Of a stretch of DNA of 64,000 nt, positions 11,977-20,361 are shown piece by piece (the stretch's first letter is position 1; every line of letters starts with the position of its first letter). A program made the translations under genes and the position numbers. The notes below the pieces were generated by a model. The model saw nothing but the letters and a program-made list of their open reading frames with translations. It was not told the DNA's origin and ran no database searches. Origin of the DNA: Algibacillus agarilyticus (GTDB taxonomy: Bacteria > Pseudomonadota > Gammaproteobacteria > Enterobacterales > Alteromonadaceae); contig NZ_QMED01000021.1 in assembly GCF_003286125.1 (NCBI RefSeq), positions 27,294 through 91,293 of the forward strand, in the 5' to 3' direction.

Positions 11977-12240
11977 TATACCCAAGTCACTTCAAGATGC
12001 AGGGTTCAGTGGGAATTTAAATTGATTTAGGCACGGCAAACAGGTGCAAGTTTAACGGGTTAAATTAAGCCTGTTTAACACAGCATAAATCAATTTAAAA
12101 CCCACCGGGACGGAGCCCCTGAGCGCTTTTACTTCGTTGTTGTATTAACTTGAAAGGGGACTACATTCCTGCATTAATACGCCTAGAATTAAAATCGCTC
12201 AGGGACTCTGAACTCGCATTTTGAAGTGACTTGGGTATAT
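11977..12240 (+). mobile_element. MITE-B, full copy 1
   Basis: A 264-bp non-coding element with 19-bp terminal inverted repeats (TATACCCAAGTCACTTCAA and its complement). It is nearly identical to the copy at 43675-43937. Internal inverted segments (AAATTGATTTA with TAAATCAATTT, GTGGG with CCCAC) allow it to fold into one long cruciform. It encodes no protein and needs a transposase in trans. Confidence 0.8.
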
Positions 12241-12453
12241 AAATATTAGCATTGATATAGTTTAACGTTGAGCTGAAAGCTTTGTTATCTGTATTCTTAA
12301 GCTAATATATTTAATTGCTCATAAGTAAACAACGGGTTGCGGTATTTAGATGATCACCTTGAATACTCTATTTATACCGATATTATAAATGCCAACACTT
12401 TACGCAATTGAATATTTATAAAATTATTCGAACAAACAATAAGGAATATAACG

Positions 12454-12801
12454 ATGGCAGATGCAATGGATAAACTCTTTTTAGGTATTAAAAGTCATGT
12501 TGTTTGTATTAATAAAAATACGGGCGATAAATTGTGGGCAACCAAGTTAAAAAGTTCAACCATCACGAATGTATATTATGAGAATGACAAAATATTCGCT
12601 TATTCGGGTGGACACCTTTTTTGTTTAAAGGCCTCAGATGGTGCGATTGTTTGGGAAAACACGCTTAAAGGTTTTGGCTACAGTACGTGTATTATTGCGA
12701 GTGAAAGTCAAAATAGTGCGCTTATTGCCAATCAAATCGCGGCACAACAAGCTGTCGCTACGGCTGGTGTTGTGGCTGCAACAACCAATGCCAATAGTTA
12801 A
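12454..12801 (+). CDS. Small PQQ-type beta-propeller-blade protein
   Basis: A 115-residue protein without a signal peptide. Two beta-propeller-type repeats are visible: VVCINKNTGDKLWATKL (about residues 16-32) and HLFCLKASDGAIVWENTL (about 53-70). Each shows the A/C-x(2)-T/S-G-x-x-x-W pattern of PQQ-like and BamB-like blades. Full propellers have six to eight blades, so this is either an oligomerising mini-propeller or a fragment. The C-terminal 35 residues are Ala/Gln/Asn-rich and low-complexity. AAGGAA precedes the ATG. Neighbours give no functional hint. Confidence 0.6.
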   Translation: MADAMDKLFLGIKSHVVCINKNTGDKLWATKLKSSTITNVYYENDKIFAYSGGHLFCLKASDGAIVWENTLKGFGYSTCIIASESQNSALIANQIAAQQAVATAGVVAATTNANS

Positions 12802-12823
12802 ATGAACTAACTAAATTGATCAA

Positions 12824-12850
12824 AGCGCATTCATTTTTAATTAATGCGCT
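12824..12850 (+). terminator. Terminator-like hairpin after the PQQ-like gene
   Basis: AGCGCATT and AATGCGCT form a perfect 8-bp stem, followed by GCTTATTTT. Confidence 0.55.
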
Positions 12851-12969
12851 GCTTATTTTGATTAATCAATATTGTATAAATTAGTACGGTATAAATTCAT
12901 ACAGCACACTTCAGACACTAAATTAACATTACCCCTAGCATTGAGTTTAACGGCTAGCGCCCACCCTCT

Positions 12970-13056
12970 GGTGTGTTGATTAATAATTGCTAAGCGCCAA
13001 TCTTTTACAGCCTTTGTATAAAGGTACGTGGAACGCTCGGTATTTTGCCTGTTGTT
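12970..13056 (-). pseudogene. Fossil of a binding-protein paralog
   Basis: About 87 bases match the internal region of the binding-protein gene at 11062-11913 (its positions 11553-11637), including GTGTGTTGATTAATAAT and the CTTTGTATAAAGG stretch encoding Y-K-G, with scattered substitutions and indels. No frame is kept on either side. It is the relic of a duplicated minus-strand copy. Confidence 0.65.
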
Positions 13057-13175
13057 AAACGTTTAAGTTTATACTTCAGTGAGTGAAGGTTTTACTTATT
13101 TTAATATACCTTTTGGAATAAAAAAATATGGTTTATCTCGCATTATACTCGTGATTTATTTACACTTGCACTTAT

Positions 13176-13189
13176 CTTAATCGATTAAG
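13176..13189. promoter_or_regulatory. Outlying LacI-type operator (CTTAATCGATTAAG)
   Basis: A perfect 14-bp palindrome, identical in core to the operator in front of the sucrose TonB-receptor gene (20141-20154). It ends 10 bases before the GTG of the binding-protein gene at 13200, so it may place this gene in the sucrose regulon. Confidence 0.5.
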
Positions 13190-13199
13190 TTGGTGTGTT

Positions 13200-14066
13200 G
13201 TGAAATTGTTTTTGTTGTCTTATTTTATTATTTTGTGTCAATTAAGTGCTAAACCCATTTTCATTCCAGAAAATGCGAATAGCCGCTCATTACCTGTCGT
13301 TTTACTTAATCAGGTATTAGTGAAACAATATGGATATCAACTAAGCACGCCGTACAAATCAGAACAATACCCAGTTGCAACATCAAGGGTAAGAAACGAT
13401 TTAGAATCTGGTGATATCGATATTATGTGGGAGCTTTCAAATAAAGAGCTCGAGCAGCGGTTCAAAGCCATTTATATACCCGTATATCGTGGTCTTATGG
13501 GGTGGCGAGTCGCTCTTGTTAAAAAACAACGAATTGACCTATTTAGCAATGTTAAAAATCTAGCTGATTTACGTCAATTTAAAGCGGGACAAGGAACGTA
13601 TTGGGCTGATACGGCGGTATTGTCTGCCAACGGATTAACCGTTGTTAAAGAGTTAAAGTACAAAAACTTATTTCCAATGTTAGATGGGGAAAGGTTTGAT
13701 TATTTCCCTCGAGGTATTCATGAGCCGTGGAGCGAATTGGAAAGAGAGAAATCATATGGTTTAGTGGTCGAACCTAATATTTTATTTCACTACATTGCTC
13801 CTATGTATTTCTTTGTGCGTGATAAAGATCTACATAAAGAAATTAAACAGGGGCTGCTAGAGACGATTAAAAATGGCAAATATCTCAGTTATCTTTATCA
13901 AGATGAGCAGGTAGCAAAAGCATTAAAGAATATTAATTTTGCACAACGCAAGTTATTACAATTGCAAAACCCGTACGTAACGAGCACCACTCAGGTTTTA
14001 GATAATCAGTTATGGTTTTCTTATGAAGAACTATCAAAAGCTTCCTCTTTTTCGCAAGCTAATTAG
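13200..14066 (+). CDS. Orphan periplasmic solute-binding-like protein (paralog 2)
   Basis: A 288-residue secreted protein with a GTG start and a short signal peptide (LFLLSYFIILCQLSA, residues 3-17). Shared family blocks: IPVYRGLMGWRVALVKK near residue 100, AGQGTYWADT near 130, FDYFPRGIHEPWSELE near 165 and MYFFVRDKDLHKEIKQGL near 205. It resembles the 32266 paralog most in the AGQG-W-DT block. Its last 44 bases overlap the next gene, and the two are likely translationally coupled. A palindrome matching the sucrose-locus operator sits just upstream of the start. No obvious Shine-Dalgarno precedes the GTG, so the true start could differ. Ligand unknown. Confidence 0.68.
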   Translation: MKLFLLSYFIILCQLSAKPIFIPENANSRSLPVVLLNQVLVKQYGYQLSTPYKSEQYPVATSRVRNDLESGDIDIMWELSNKELEQRFKAIYIPVYRGLMGWRVALVKKQRIDLFSNVKNLADLRQFKAGQGTYWADTAVLSANGLTVVKELKYKNLFPMLDGERFDYFPRGIHEPWSELEREKSYGLVVEPNILFHYIAPMYFFVRDKDLHKEIKQGLLETIKNGKYLSYLYQDEQVAKALKNINFAQRKLLQLQNPYVTSTTQVLDNQLWFSYEELSKASSFSQAN

Positions 14067-14871
14067 TTTAGCATTAGCCTTGAGTGTATGTTGTTTCGAT
14101 TATGTATGCTGGGGCGCATCGGTTAAAGTTACTTATCCAAAGCCCGAATCAGTTGACGATAATCGAAACCGTTATCCGCTTGCTCTTTTAAAATTGGCTG
14201 CGTCTAAAGTCGATATATCACTGGAGTTAATTCCCACTAAGGTTGTCATGCAGCAAGGAAGAGTGATAAAAAATATCGAAACGCATGGTGAAATAGACCT
14301 ATTTTGGACGGTTGTGGACCAATCTCGTTTAAACAGCAATATTAGAGTTATCAAATTTCCTATTTATCAACAGCTATTTGGATGGCGCTTGCTATTAGTT
14401 GCAAGTAAAAATAAAACGCAATTTGACGCAGTTAAATCCCGTTGTGATTGGTTAGCTCGCTCTGTTATTAGCGGCCATGATTGGCCTGAGGCTAAATTAT
14501 TTAAAAACAAAGGAATGGTTGTCGCTACAACGGCGAATTACACCGGGCTGTTTGGTATGCTAACGAAAGGCCGAGCTAATATATTACCGCGTTCGTTATT
14601 TGAAGTTTATAGTGAGTTGGATCATAGTAGCAAAGAAGTTAGTATTTTAGATAACTGGGCTTGGTATTACGATTCACCTGTTTATTTTGTACTATCTAAA
14701 CGTAATAAACATTTAGCTAATCATTTAGAGCAGGGATTAGCATTAGCTAAAGACAATGGCGATTTCAGTCAATTATTTGAGCTCTACTTTTCCGATGTTA
14801 TCTCTCGAGCCGCGCTCTCTCACAGGCGGGTTTTGAATTTTGATGAACTCAATCCTAACTCTTGCTTGTAA
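14023..14871 (+). CDS. Orphan periplasmic solute-binding-like protein (paralog 3)
   Basis: A 282-residue secreted protein that starts inside the previous gene (ATG at 14023, 44 bases of overlap, different frame). Signal peptide at about residues 10-33 (LISLALALSVCCFDYVCWGA). Family blocks: FPIYQQLFGWRLLLVASK near 115, RANILPRSLFEVYSELD near 185 and VYFVLSKRNKHLANHLEQGL near 220. It pairs with paralog 2 as a two-gene operon, which suggests that the two products form a pair or recognise related ligands. No membrane transport component follows. Confidence 0.68.
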   Translation: MKNYQKLPLFRKLISLALALSVCCFDYVCWGASVKVTYPKPESVDDNRNRYPLALLKLAASKVDISLELIPTKVVMQQGRVIKNIETHGEIDLFWTVVDQSRLNSNIRVIKFPIYQQLFGWRLLLVASKNKTQFDAVKSRCDWLARSVISGHDWPEAKLFKNKGMVVATTANYTGLFGMLTKGRANILPRSLFEVYSELDHSSKEVSILDNWAWYYDSPVYFVLSKRNKHLANHLEQGLALAKDNGDFSQLFELYFSDVISRAALSHRRVLNFDELNPNSCL

Positions 14872-14998
14872 TTAATTTTATGCAATGATTCTTTGTATTA
14901 AGTAAAAAACGCCAGTTATTTGTTTAACGACTAACTTATATTTGGACTTCTGTAGCTAGAGATAAAATTACACCTAGCCTTACGTGAATATGACGCTA

Positions 14999-15312
14999 GG
15001 GCGTGTTTATCTTTTGTGTATGCTTTTGCAGCCGTATTTGCACGATTTATACAAGGCAGAGCGATTGCGGTGTCGTTATTCTACATAAAAGAGCGATAAA
15101 GACTTTATGCTCCTGCAAAGTCACCTTACCCCACATCCATGTGGGGCAACATAGTAGAAATAGGGCAAATGCGCTGCCCTTTGGGTTCAATCCAAAACGT
15201 TTTGCTCTTTGTTATTGGTTGTTGACGTAGAACCACTATGCCATCAAGCCAATGCCGCGATCAAAACGCTTTGGAATTGAACAAAATCGATACGACAAAG
15301 GTAAACACGCCC
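14999..15312 (+). mobile_element. MITE-C, full copy
   Basis: A 314-bp element bounded by inverted repeats GGGCGTGTTTATCTTT (left) and the complement of GGGCGTGTTTACCTTTGTCG (right), with TA on both sides consistent with a TA duplication. It carries an internal perfect hairpin CCCCACATCCATGTGGGG (15129-15146). Open frames inside are too short and unlike proteins. Confidence 0.65.
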
Positions 15313-15325
15313 TAAGGGTTAAAAG

Positions 15326-15361
15326 AAAGTGTTGAGACCTTATGGTCGTACTCAACACTTT
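15326..15361. terminator. Terminator of the receptor-permease-fructokinase operon
   Basis: AAAGTGTTGAG and CTCAACACTTT form a perfect 11-bp stem with a 14-base loop. It lies 15 bases beyond the fructokinase stop on the minus strand, with A/T flanks on both sides. Confidence 0.75.
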
Positions 15362-15376
15362 AATTCAAGGAAAGTA

Positions 15377-16258
15377 TTAGCAAATACTGTGGCTCCCTTT
15401 GCCTTGCGCTAAGGCTAAAGCGCCAAACAAGCCAGAAAGTTGCGCTAAACCAGGCTCTACAATAATTTCATTCATTGATTTACCTAGGGTTAGGTAACCG
15501 GCCATTATTTTTTGAACGTTTTCGATCGTCATATTCAGCAGTGCTGGATTTTGCATAACACCGCCACCTAGAATTATTTTTTCGGGTGCTAGTGTAACTA
15601 ATAAGTTATAACAAAAGCGAGCAATGTGCTCTGATTGAAGTTGCCATGCTGGGTGTCTGTCTATGAGTTTTTCCGCCGGTTCTTGCCAAATTTTGGCCAT
15701 TGATGTACCCGATGCTAACCCTTCTATACAGCTGCCATGAAAAGGGCAATGACCCTGTTCAATAGTGGTAGGGATCAACATATGTCCCATTTCGGGGTGA
15801 TGGAGTCCATGTAGTATTTGGCCATTTGCAATAATGCCACCACCAAATCCTGTACCTATTGTTACATACACAGCTACCTTGCTATGTTTTGCAGCACCCC
15901 AAAGATATTCACCTAATATTGCACCATTGACATCAGAATCAAAAAATACCGGTAAATTAAGTTGTTTTGCTAACTGACGGCTAATTGGAAAGTCTGCCCA
16001 ACCGGGCTTAGGCGTGGTTGTAATATTGCCGTATTGTATTGAGCTGGAATCTAGATTGATTGGTCCAAAACAAGCCAAACCCAGTGATGAAATCGTGTAT
16101 TGTTTTTGTAACTCTTTAAAGAACTCTATTACCCGATCCAATGTTTGCTCTGGAATGGTAGTGGGAATTCGCGTTTGTTTTATAATTTGCTTATCTTGGC
16201 TGATCAACGCACAGTTGAATTTTGTGCCGCCAGCTTCAATTGCTGCGTAATAGTTCAT
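15377..16258 (-). CDS. ROK-family fructokinase
   Basis: A 293-residue sugar kinase of the ROK family. The ATP phosphate-binding loop AIEAGGTKFNCAL is at residues 5-17, the second glycine motif TIGTGFGGGII near 135-146, and HPEMGHM, then C-PFHGSCIEGLASG, give the zinc-binding and catalytic ROK signature (about 155-185). The HPEMGHM form and 293-residue length match fructokinases of the YdhR/GmuE/ScrK type. As the last gene of the receptor-permease-kinase operon beside sucrose phosphorylase, it should convert the released fructose to fructose-6-phosphate in the cytoplasm. The upstream gap has an inverted repeat (GTCTCTATA at 16290-16298 with TATAGAGAC at 16342-16350). Confidence 0.85.
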   Translation of the reverse strand: MNYYAAIEAGGTKFNCALISQDKQIIKQTRIPTTIPEQTLDRVIEFFKELQKQYTISSLGLACFGPINLDSSSIQYGNITTTPKPGWADFPISRQLAKQLNLPVFFDSDVNGAILGEYLWGAAKHSKVAVYVTIGTGFGGGIIANGQILHGLHHPEMGHMLIPTTIEQGHCPFHGSCIEGLASGTSMAKIWQEPAEKLIDRHPAWQLQSEHIARFCYNLLVTLAPEKIILGGGVMQNPALLNMTIENVQKIMAGYLTLGKSMNEIIVEPGLAQLSGLFGALALAQGKGSHSIC

Positions 16259-16374
16259 GTTGCTCTTACCTTAAACTTTTAATGAGGTAGTCTCTATAGA
16301 AAGGCCATTTCGTCAGAAAGTATCTGCTTTGGTTTCGATCTTATAGAGACATAAAAAGGGGTATTGTTGGGTAT

Positions 16375-17595
16375 TTAGCTGTAATCCATCTGATTTTGAT
16401 TGATTAACTGTTGACTCGCGGGGCGTTTAAGCCAGTTGTACCACATAGCTACAGCGAGCAGTGTGGCAAATACCGTCGCCAGATAAAATCCGTACTTCGC
16501 ATGACCGCCCATTAAGTCGCTAAACACGCCCATTAGCATAGGACCAAAAGACGCTGCCGCCGCAGTAAAAAACAAAATCACCCCTGCAATGGCTCCGTGC
16601 TGTTTTTTATCGAAACAACTAATTCCTTTAGAATTCAGAGTGGGGTAGATCATTGACATAAACAATCCTGATAATGGCAATAGAACAACTGCCACATCTA
16701 AACCAAGTGTCATACTCGCAATGTAACAAATACAAATAGCGCTAGATAAAATTAGCATGGCTAGCTCCCAAGCAATTAGATTCAATAACCAAATCGCTAA
16801 AAATCGACCTAAGGCGCGCAATACAAAGAAAATAGTTAAAGACCAAGTAGCTAAGAACGTAAACGAGCCATCATAGTTTGCTAGCAAGGTCGGCATCCAA
16901 ACATAAATGGCAGCTTCTGCTGCTACATACAAAGCAATCACAAAAGAAAACCCCAAAGCAAAAGGGTTTTTTAGCATCGTTAACGTATGTTTGAGTTTGA
17001 TTGGCTCAGCCGATTTTTTGACCGTTTGGGGGTAATGCACTAACGCAGCGGTAATACAAAGTAAAATACAAATGACCCCCGCGCTAATGTAAAGATATTT
17101 CCAGCTGAAGCCTTGGCTAAGAAAATAAGTTACAACAAAGGGACCAATAATGGCACCAATGCCAAAAAAGCCCTCAACCAGATTCATCGTCTTGGTATGA
17201 CTTTGCGTAGACTCTGAAATATCGCCGACTAATGCCAATGCACCCGTTTTAAAAATGCCAATAGCAAGTCCAGACAAAAGCAGTAAAAATAGGAAAAAAC
17301 TAAAGCTATTACCAACCGCGAATAATCCACAAGCCACCGTAAAAATGCTTAAACCTATGATGATGGTCGTTTTTCGACCTAACCTGTCGGCGAGAAAACC
17401 AAGTAGTATTCCACTTATTGCGATGGCGGCCATGGGACCGTAGTGGAATGCGCCTGCAGCTGTCATAGATAAATCAAATTCTTTGATAATTTCGGGAATG
17501 ATCACACCCACAGCGTCAGTGGTCATTGCAAACATCATGAACATCAGATAGGTAAGCCAGCGGATGGTTGTTAAGTTGGCGTTGTTTGGATTCAT
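16375..17595 (-). CDS. MFS sugar permease, putative sucrose transporter
   Basis: A 406-residue protein with 12 hydrophobic helices in two six-helix halves. The MFS loop-2/3 motif appears as GFLADRLGRKT near residues 62-72. It lies between the TonB receptor (62-base gap upstream) and the fructokinase (116-base gap downstream) on the same strand. In comparable TonB-dependent sucrose loci the MFS member carries sucrose across the inner membrane, so that role is inferred. The central loop (residues ~190-205, with SAEPIKLK) is short. Substrate is assigned from context, not from a substrate-specific motif. Confidence 0.8.
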   Translation of the reverse strand: MNPNNANLTTIRWLTYLMFMMFAMTTDAVGVIIPEIIKEFDLSMTAAGAFHYGPMAAIAISGILLGFLADRLGRKTTIIIGLSIFTVACGLFAVGNSFSFFLFLLLLSGLAIGIFKTGALALVGDISESTQSHTKTMNLVEGFFGIGAIIGPFVVTYFLSQGFSWKYLYISAGVICILLCITAALVHYPQTVKKSAEPIKLKHTLTMLKNPFALGFSFVIALYVAAEAAIYVWMPTLLANYDGSFTFLATWSLTIFFVLRALGRFLAIWLLNLIAWELAMLILSSAICICYIASMTLGLDVAVVLLPLSGLFMSMIYPTLNSKGISCFDKKQHGAIAGVILFFTAAAASFGPMLMGVFSDLMGGHAKYGFYLATVFATLLAVAMWYNWLKRPASQQLINQNQMDYS

Positions 17596-17656
17596 AATTC
17601 TCTACTTAATATGTCTGAAATTATTGGAGCCACGGCTAAGCCGTGGCGTGCTGCAT

Positions 17657-20068
17657 TTAGAAGCTGTAACGTAAAGATAGTGATGAAGTTCGACCGTTAA
17701 TTGCTCTAGCTCTGATGACATCTTTACTCGCCGCTGAACCCTCTTCCGCTTCGGTTATACCGATGGCATCAAACAAGTTGTTTACGTTTAGTGAGATTGA
17801 AAAGTCTTCAGTGATCAAATATTGTGCAAAAGCATTAACTTGTGTATAGCCATCAAATTTTAGATCGTTGTTGTCCTGTGCATACGCGTCGGTTGTTCCG
17901 ATCAAATTAAGGCCAAAGGTTGCTTCGTTCATAATGTAAGACGTGGTAAATGTATAAAGCAAGTCAGCTTGACGACGAGGTGTATTGCCGACTACATCTG
18001 GATTGACTTGATCTTGCGTTATTTCTGCATCTGTCCAAGTTAAACCGCCTTTTAAGTTAAAATCTCCGATATTATAAGCAGCTTCAAGTTCAATACCTGT
18101 TGCTTCATAAACACGGTCGAAGAATTTTTGGGTAGTGGCTTCAAAGTTTTGTTCCTCCGTTTCAGCCATAAAGCCTGTCACGAATAAGCCAAGTCCATCT
18201 CCTTTATACTTGTAACCCACTTCGACCTGATCAACTAAGTCTATTGAGTCTTCGGCGGTTACAGAGCCATCAGGGCGGATTTTTCCAAAAGCCAATCTAT
18301 CAGCGTTGGCTCTACCACCTCGGCTAACGCGGGCAAACAATGAATTGCTGTCATTAATACTATAGTTTGAACCGATAGAGTATGAGGTGTAGCCCCAGTC
18401 ATAGTTGGCGGTCTGTGGGTTTGCATTATCGATACCTGATACGCTTTGTTCAGGCACTGAAATAGTGCCATCACCATTCATATCAATAGCTTGTTGTACT
18501 GCGCCAGCGTATGTACCAACGGCTTCGCCTTCGTCACGACGAACACTCGCATCAATGGTAAAGTTACCAACTTCAGTTGAAAGTGCTAAATATGGTGCAC
18601 GAATATTGTACGTTAAATCATAGTTACGTTGACAGCAATTGCCCCAAAAAGGGACGCCATAAGCGTAAAGTCCACTTTCAGATAATGCATTTCCGTCTTT
18701 ATCTTTTACATTAAGTAATGCCGCATTGTCACCTTTTACCTCCATGAGGTAAGAGTTCCACAACCATGACATGTTAATTTCCTGACGGGCAACATAATAA
18801 CCAGCGGTTACAGATAGCTCGTCGAATGTACGAGTAAGTTTTAAGTCATTAACGAGAGATCCAAAATCATTTATTCCGACATCAAATGTGTGAATACGCA
18901 TCGCTAAGCCATTGTCATTGGCGTTAGTAGGAAAAGCTTCTCCTGCTTGTGGGCCGTTTGCGTAATGTAATGTGGCACCATCACCGAACGAAGCTGCAAT
19001 TGTGTCACTGTCTGCTACTTCTGCAGGGAATAAAGAAACAAAAGAGCCGGATATATCAGTGATACGAAAACGATTTTCAAATTTCCAGTCATCGCTCAAA
19101 TCAAGGGATGTTTCAAAACCGACGGCATTAACAACTGGGTTCATACCATCTCTCACATCGCCGCGGCTAATGTTATTATCGCCGTTTAAACGCAGAGTTG
19201 ATAGCAGGTAGGCTGAGTGAGGGGTAGCTGACTGTGCATCGAAACCAGGTATAGAACTGCCGTCTGCATACATGGGCATTGGTAAATAGCTGGTGCTGTG
19301 ATCGTTTAAATGCTTAAAGTAAACTCGAACATATCCATTGTCTAATTCTTTGGTCAAGTTTGCTTTAATTTGCCCACCAGATAATCCGTTGTAGCCAGTC
19401 TCGCGTGCACCTTCACCTTCACGAACAAAGCCACCAATATGAAAACGAATGTCATCTGATAGGTAACCGCCAAACTCAAAATCAGAGCGAATGGTATCGT
19501 AATCTAAACCTATAGTTGCACCTAGGCTGCCACTTTCGCTTTCGCCTGTCTTACTTAAAAAGTTAATAATACCACCTGGTGCATTGCTGGCTGTGGTTGA
19601 AGCTGAGCCACCCCGAATGGCTTGAATACTTTCGATTGTACTGTCAGCTCTTAAGAAAATGTCTGCATTGCCAAATGCAATATCACCAAATTGTAGAATG
19701 GGTAATCCGTCTTCTTGTAATTGTAAAAATTTTGCTCCACCGGCTGCGACTGGCAAGCCACGTACCGCAATATTGGCATTTCCGTCACCACCAGTAGACT
19801 CAGATTTTATACCTGGTATTGAACGTAGAATTTCAGCAGAGGTTCGAGGTGATGCAATTTCGACATCGCCTATTTCAAGCGTACTCACCGATACACTCGA
19901 CTTCATTTTTGTTGTAGCGTGAGGGGTTCCAGTCACAATTATTTGCTCAAAATCTAATGCATCGGCTTGATTATTTTCTTGAGTATCTTCTTGAGCCAAC
20001 GCTAGATTGCTTACAAGGGCTGATGTAACCAATAAGGTTGTTGAGTTTAACTTTAACGTTTTTGTCAT
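17657..20068 (-). CDS. TonB-dependent outer-membrane receptor, putative sucrose receptor
   Basis: An 803-residue receptor. It has a signal peptide (LLVTSALVSNLALA, residues ~12-25), a TonB-box-like FEQIIVTGTP stretch near 39-48, a plug domain (about 55-165, with SIPGIKSESTGGDGN and IRGGSAST) and a 22-strand barrel that ends in the expected aromatic residue (LSLRYSF). First gene of the receptor-permease-fructokinase operon, beside sucrose phosphorylase, so it most likely imports sucrose or a sucrose-containing oligosaccharide with energy from TonB. A perfect 24-bp palindrome 68-91 bases upstream of the start is the likely LacI operator. The gene is intact and of normal length. Confidence 0.87.
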   Translation of the reverse strand: MTKTLKLNSTTLLVTSALVSNLALAQEDTQENNQADALDFEQIIVTGTPHATTKMKSSVSVSTLEIGDVEIASPRTSAEILRSIPGIKSESTGGDGNANIAVRGLPVAAGGAKFLQLQEDGLPILQFGDIAFGNADIFLRADSTIESIQAIRGGSASTTASNAPGGIINFLSKTGESESGSLGATIGLDYDTIRSDFEFGGYLSDDIRFHIGGFVREGEGARETGYNGLSGGQIKANLTKELDNGYVRVYFKHLNDHSTSYLPMPMYADGSSIPGFDAQSATPHSAYLLSTLRLNGDNNISRGDVRDGMNPVVNAVGFETSLDLSDDWKFENRFRITDISGSFVSLFPAEVADSDTIAASFGDGATLHYANGPQAGEAFPTNANDNGLAMRIHTFDVGINDFGSLVNDLKLTRTFDELSVTAGYYVARQEINMSWLWNSYLMEVKGDNAALLNVKDKDGNALSESGLYAYGVPFWGNCCQRNYDLTYNIRAPYLALSTEVGNFTIDASVRRDEGEAVGTYAGAVQQAIDMNGDGTISVPEQSVSGIDNANPQTANYDWGYTSYSIGSNYSINDSNSLFARVSRGGRANADRLAFGKIRPDGSVTAEDSIDLVDQVEVGYKYKGDGLGLFVTGFMAETEEQNFEATTQKFFDRVYEATGIELEAAYNIGDFNLKGGLTWTDAEITQDQVNPDVVGNTPRRQADLLYTFTTSYIMNEATFGLNLIGTTDAYAQDNNDLKFDGYTQVNAFAQYLITEDFSISLNVNNLFDAIGITEAEEGSAASKDVIRARAINGRTSSLSLRYSF

Positions 20069-20135
20069 TGTGTATGCTCCTAGTAGGGGTGGCCTACCTA
20101 TTGTGATAATTATAGTTTACAAAATAATTTTTTCT

Positions 20136-20159
20136 ATAATCTTAATCGATTAAGATTAT
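20136..20159. promoter_or_regulatory. LacI operator upstream of TonB receptor
   Basis: A perfect 24-bp palindrome with the core CTTAATCGATTAAG (20141-20154) flanked by ATAAT and ATTAT. The same core recurs upstream of sucrose phosphorylase with one change and upstream of the gene at 13200 without change. Confidence 0.75.
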
Positions 20160-20291
20160 TTTAGTGTAATAGTTTTGTTAAAGGCAAGTTATAATTTTAA
20201 AAAATCGCGAGTTTTTACTTAAGAGGTTGAATAGTAAGAAAAAATTAATTTGTGTTATGTTTTTTTATAGGAATTATTTAATATATATTAA

Positions 20292-20305
20292 CTTAAATGT
20301 TTAAG
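20292..20305. promoter_or_regulatory. Second operator-like palindrome (CTTAAATGTTTAAG)
   Basis: A 14-bp near-palindrome in the same gap, about 220 bases upstream of the receptor start. It differs from the operator core mainly at the centre and could act as an auxiliary site. Confidence 0.4.
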
Positions 20306-20361
20306 TTAATTGGCTTTTTTAGTGGCTTGGTACCTTGATGGTTTTACGTTCAATGGATTTA

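Noticed and set aside
15003-15230. 75-residue frame inside MITE-C
   Set aside because: It follows the repeat boundaries and has no protein-like features; a repeat artefact.
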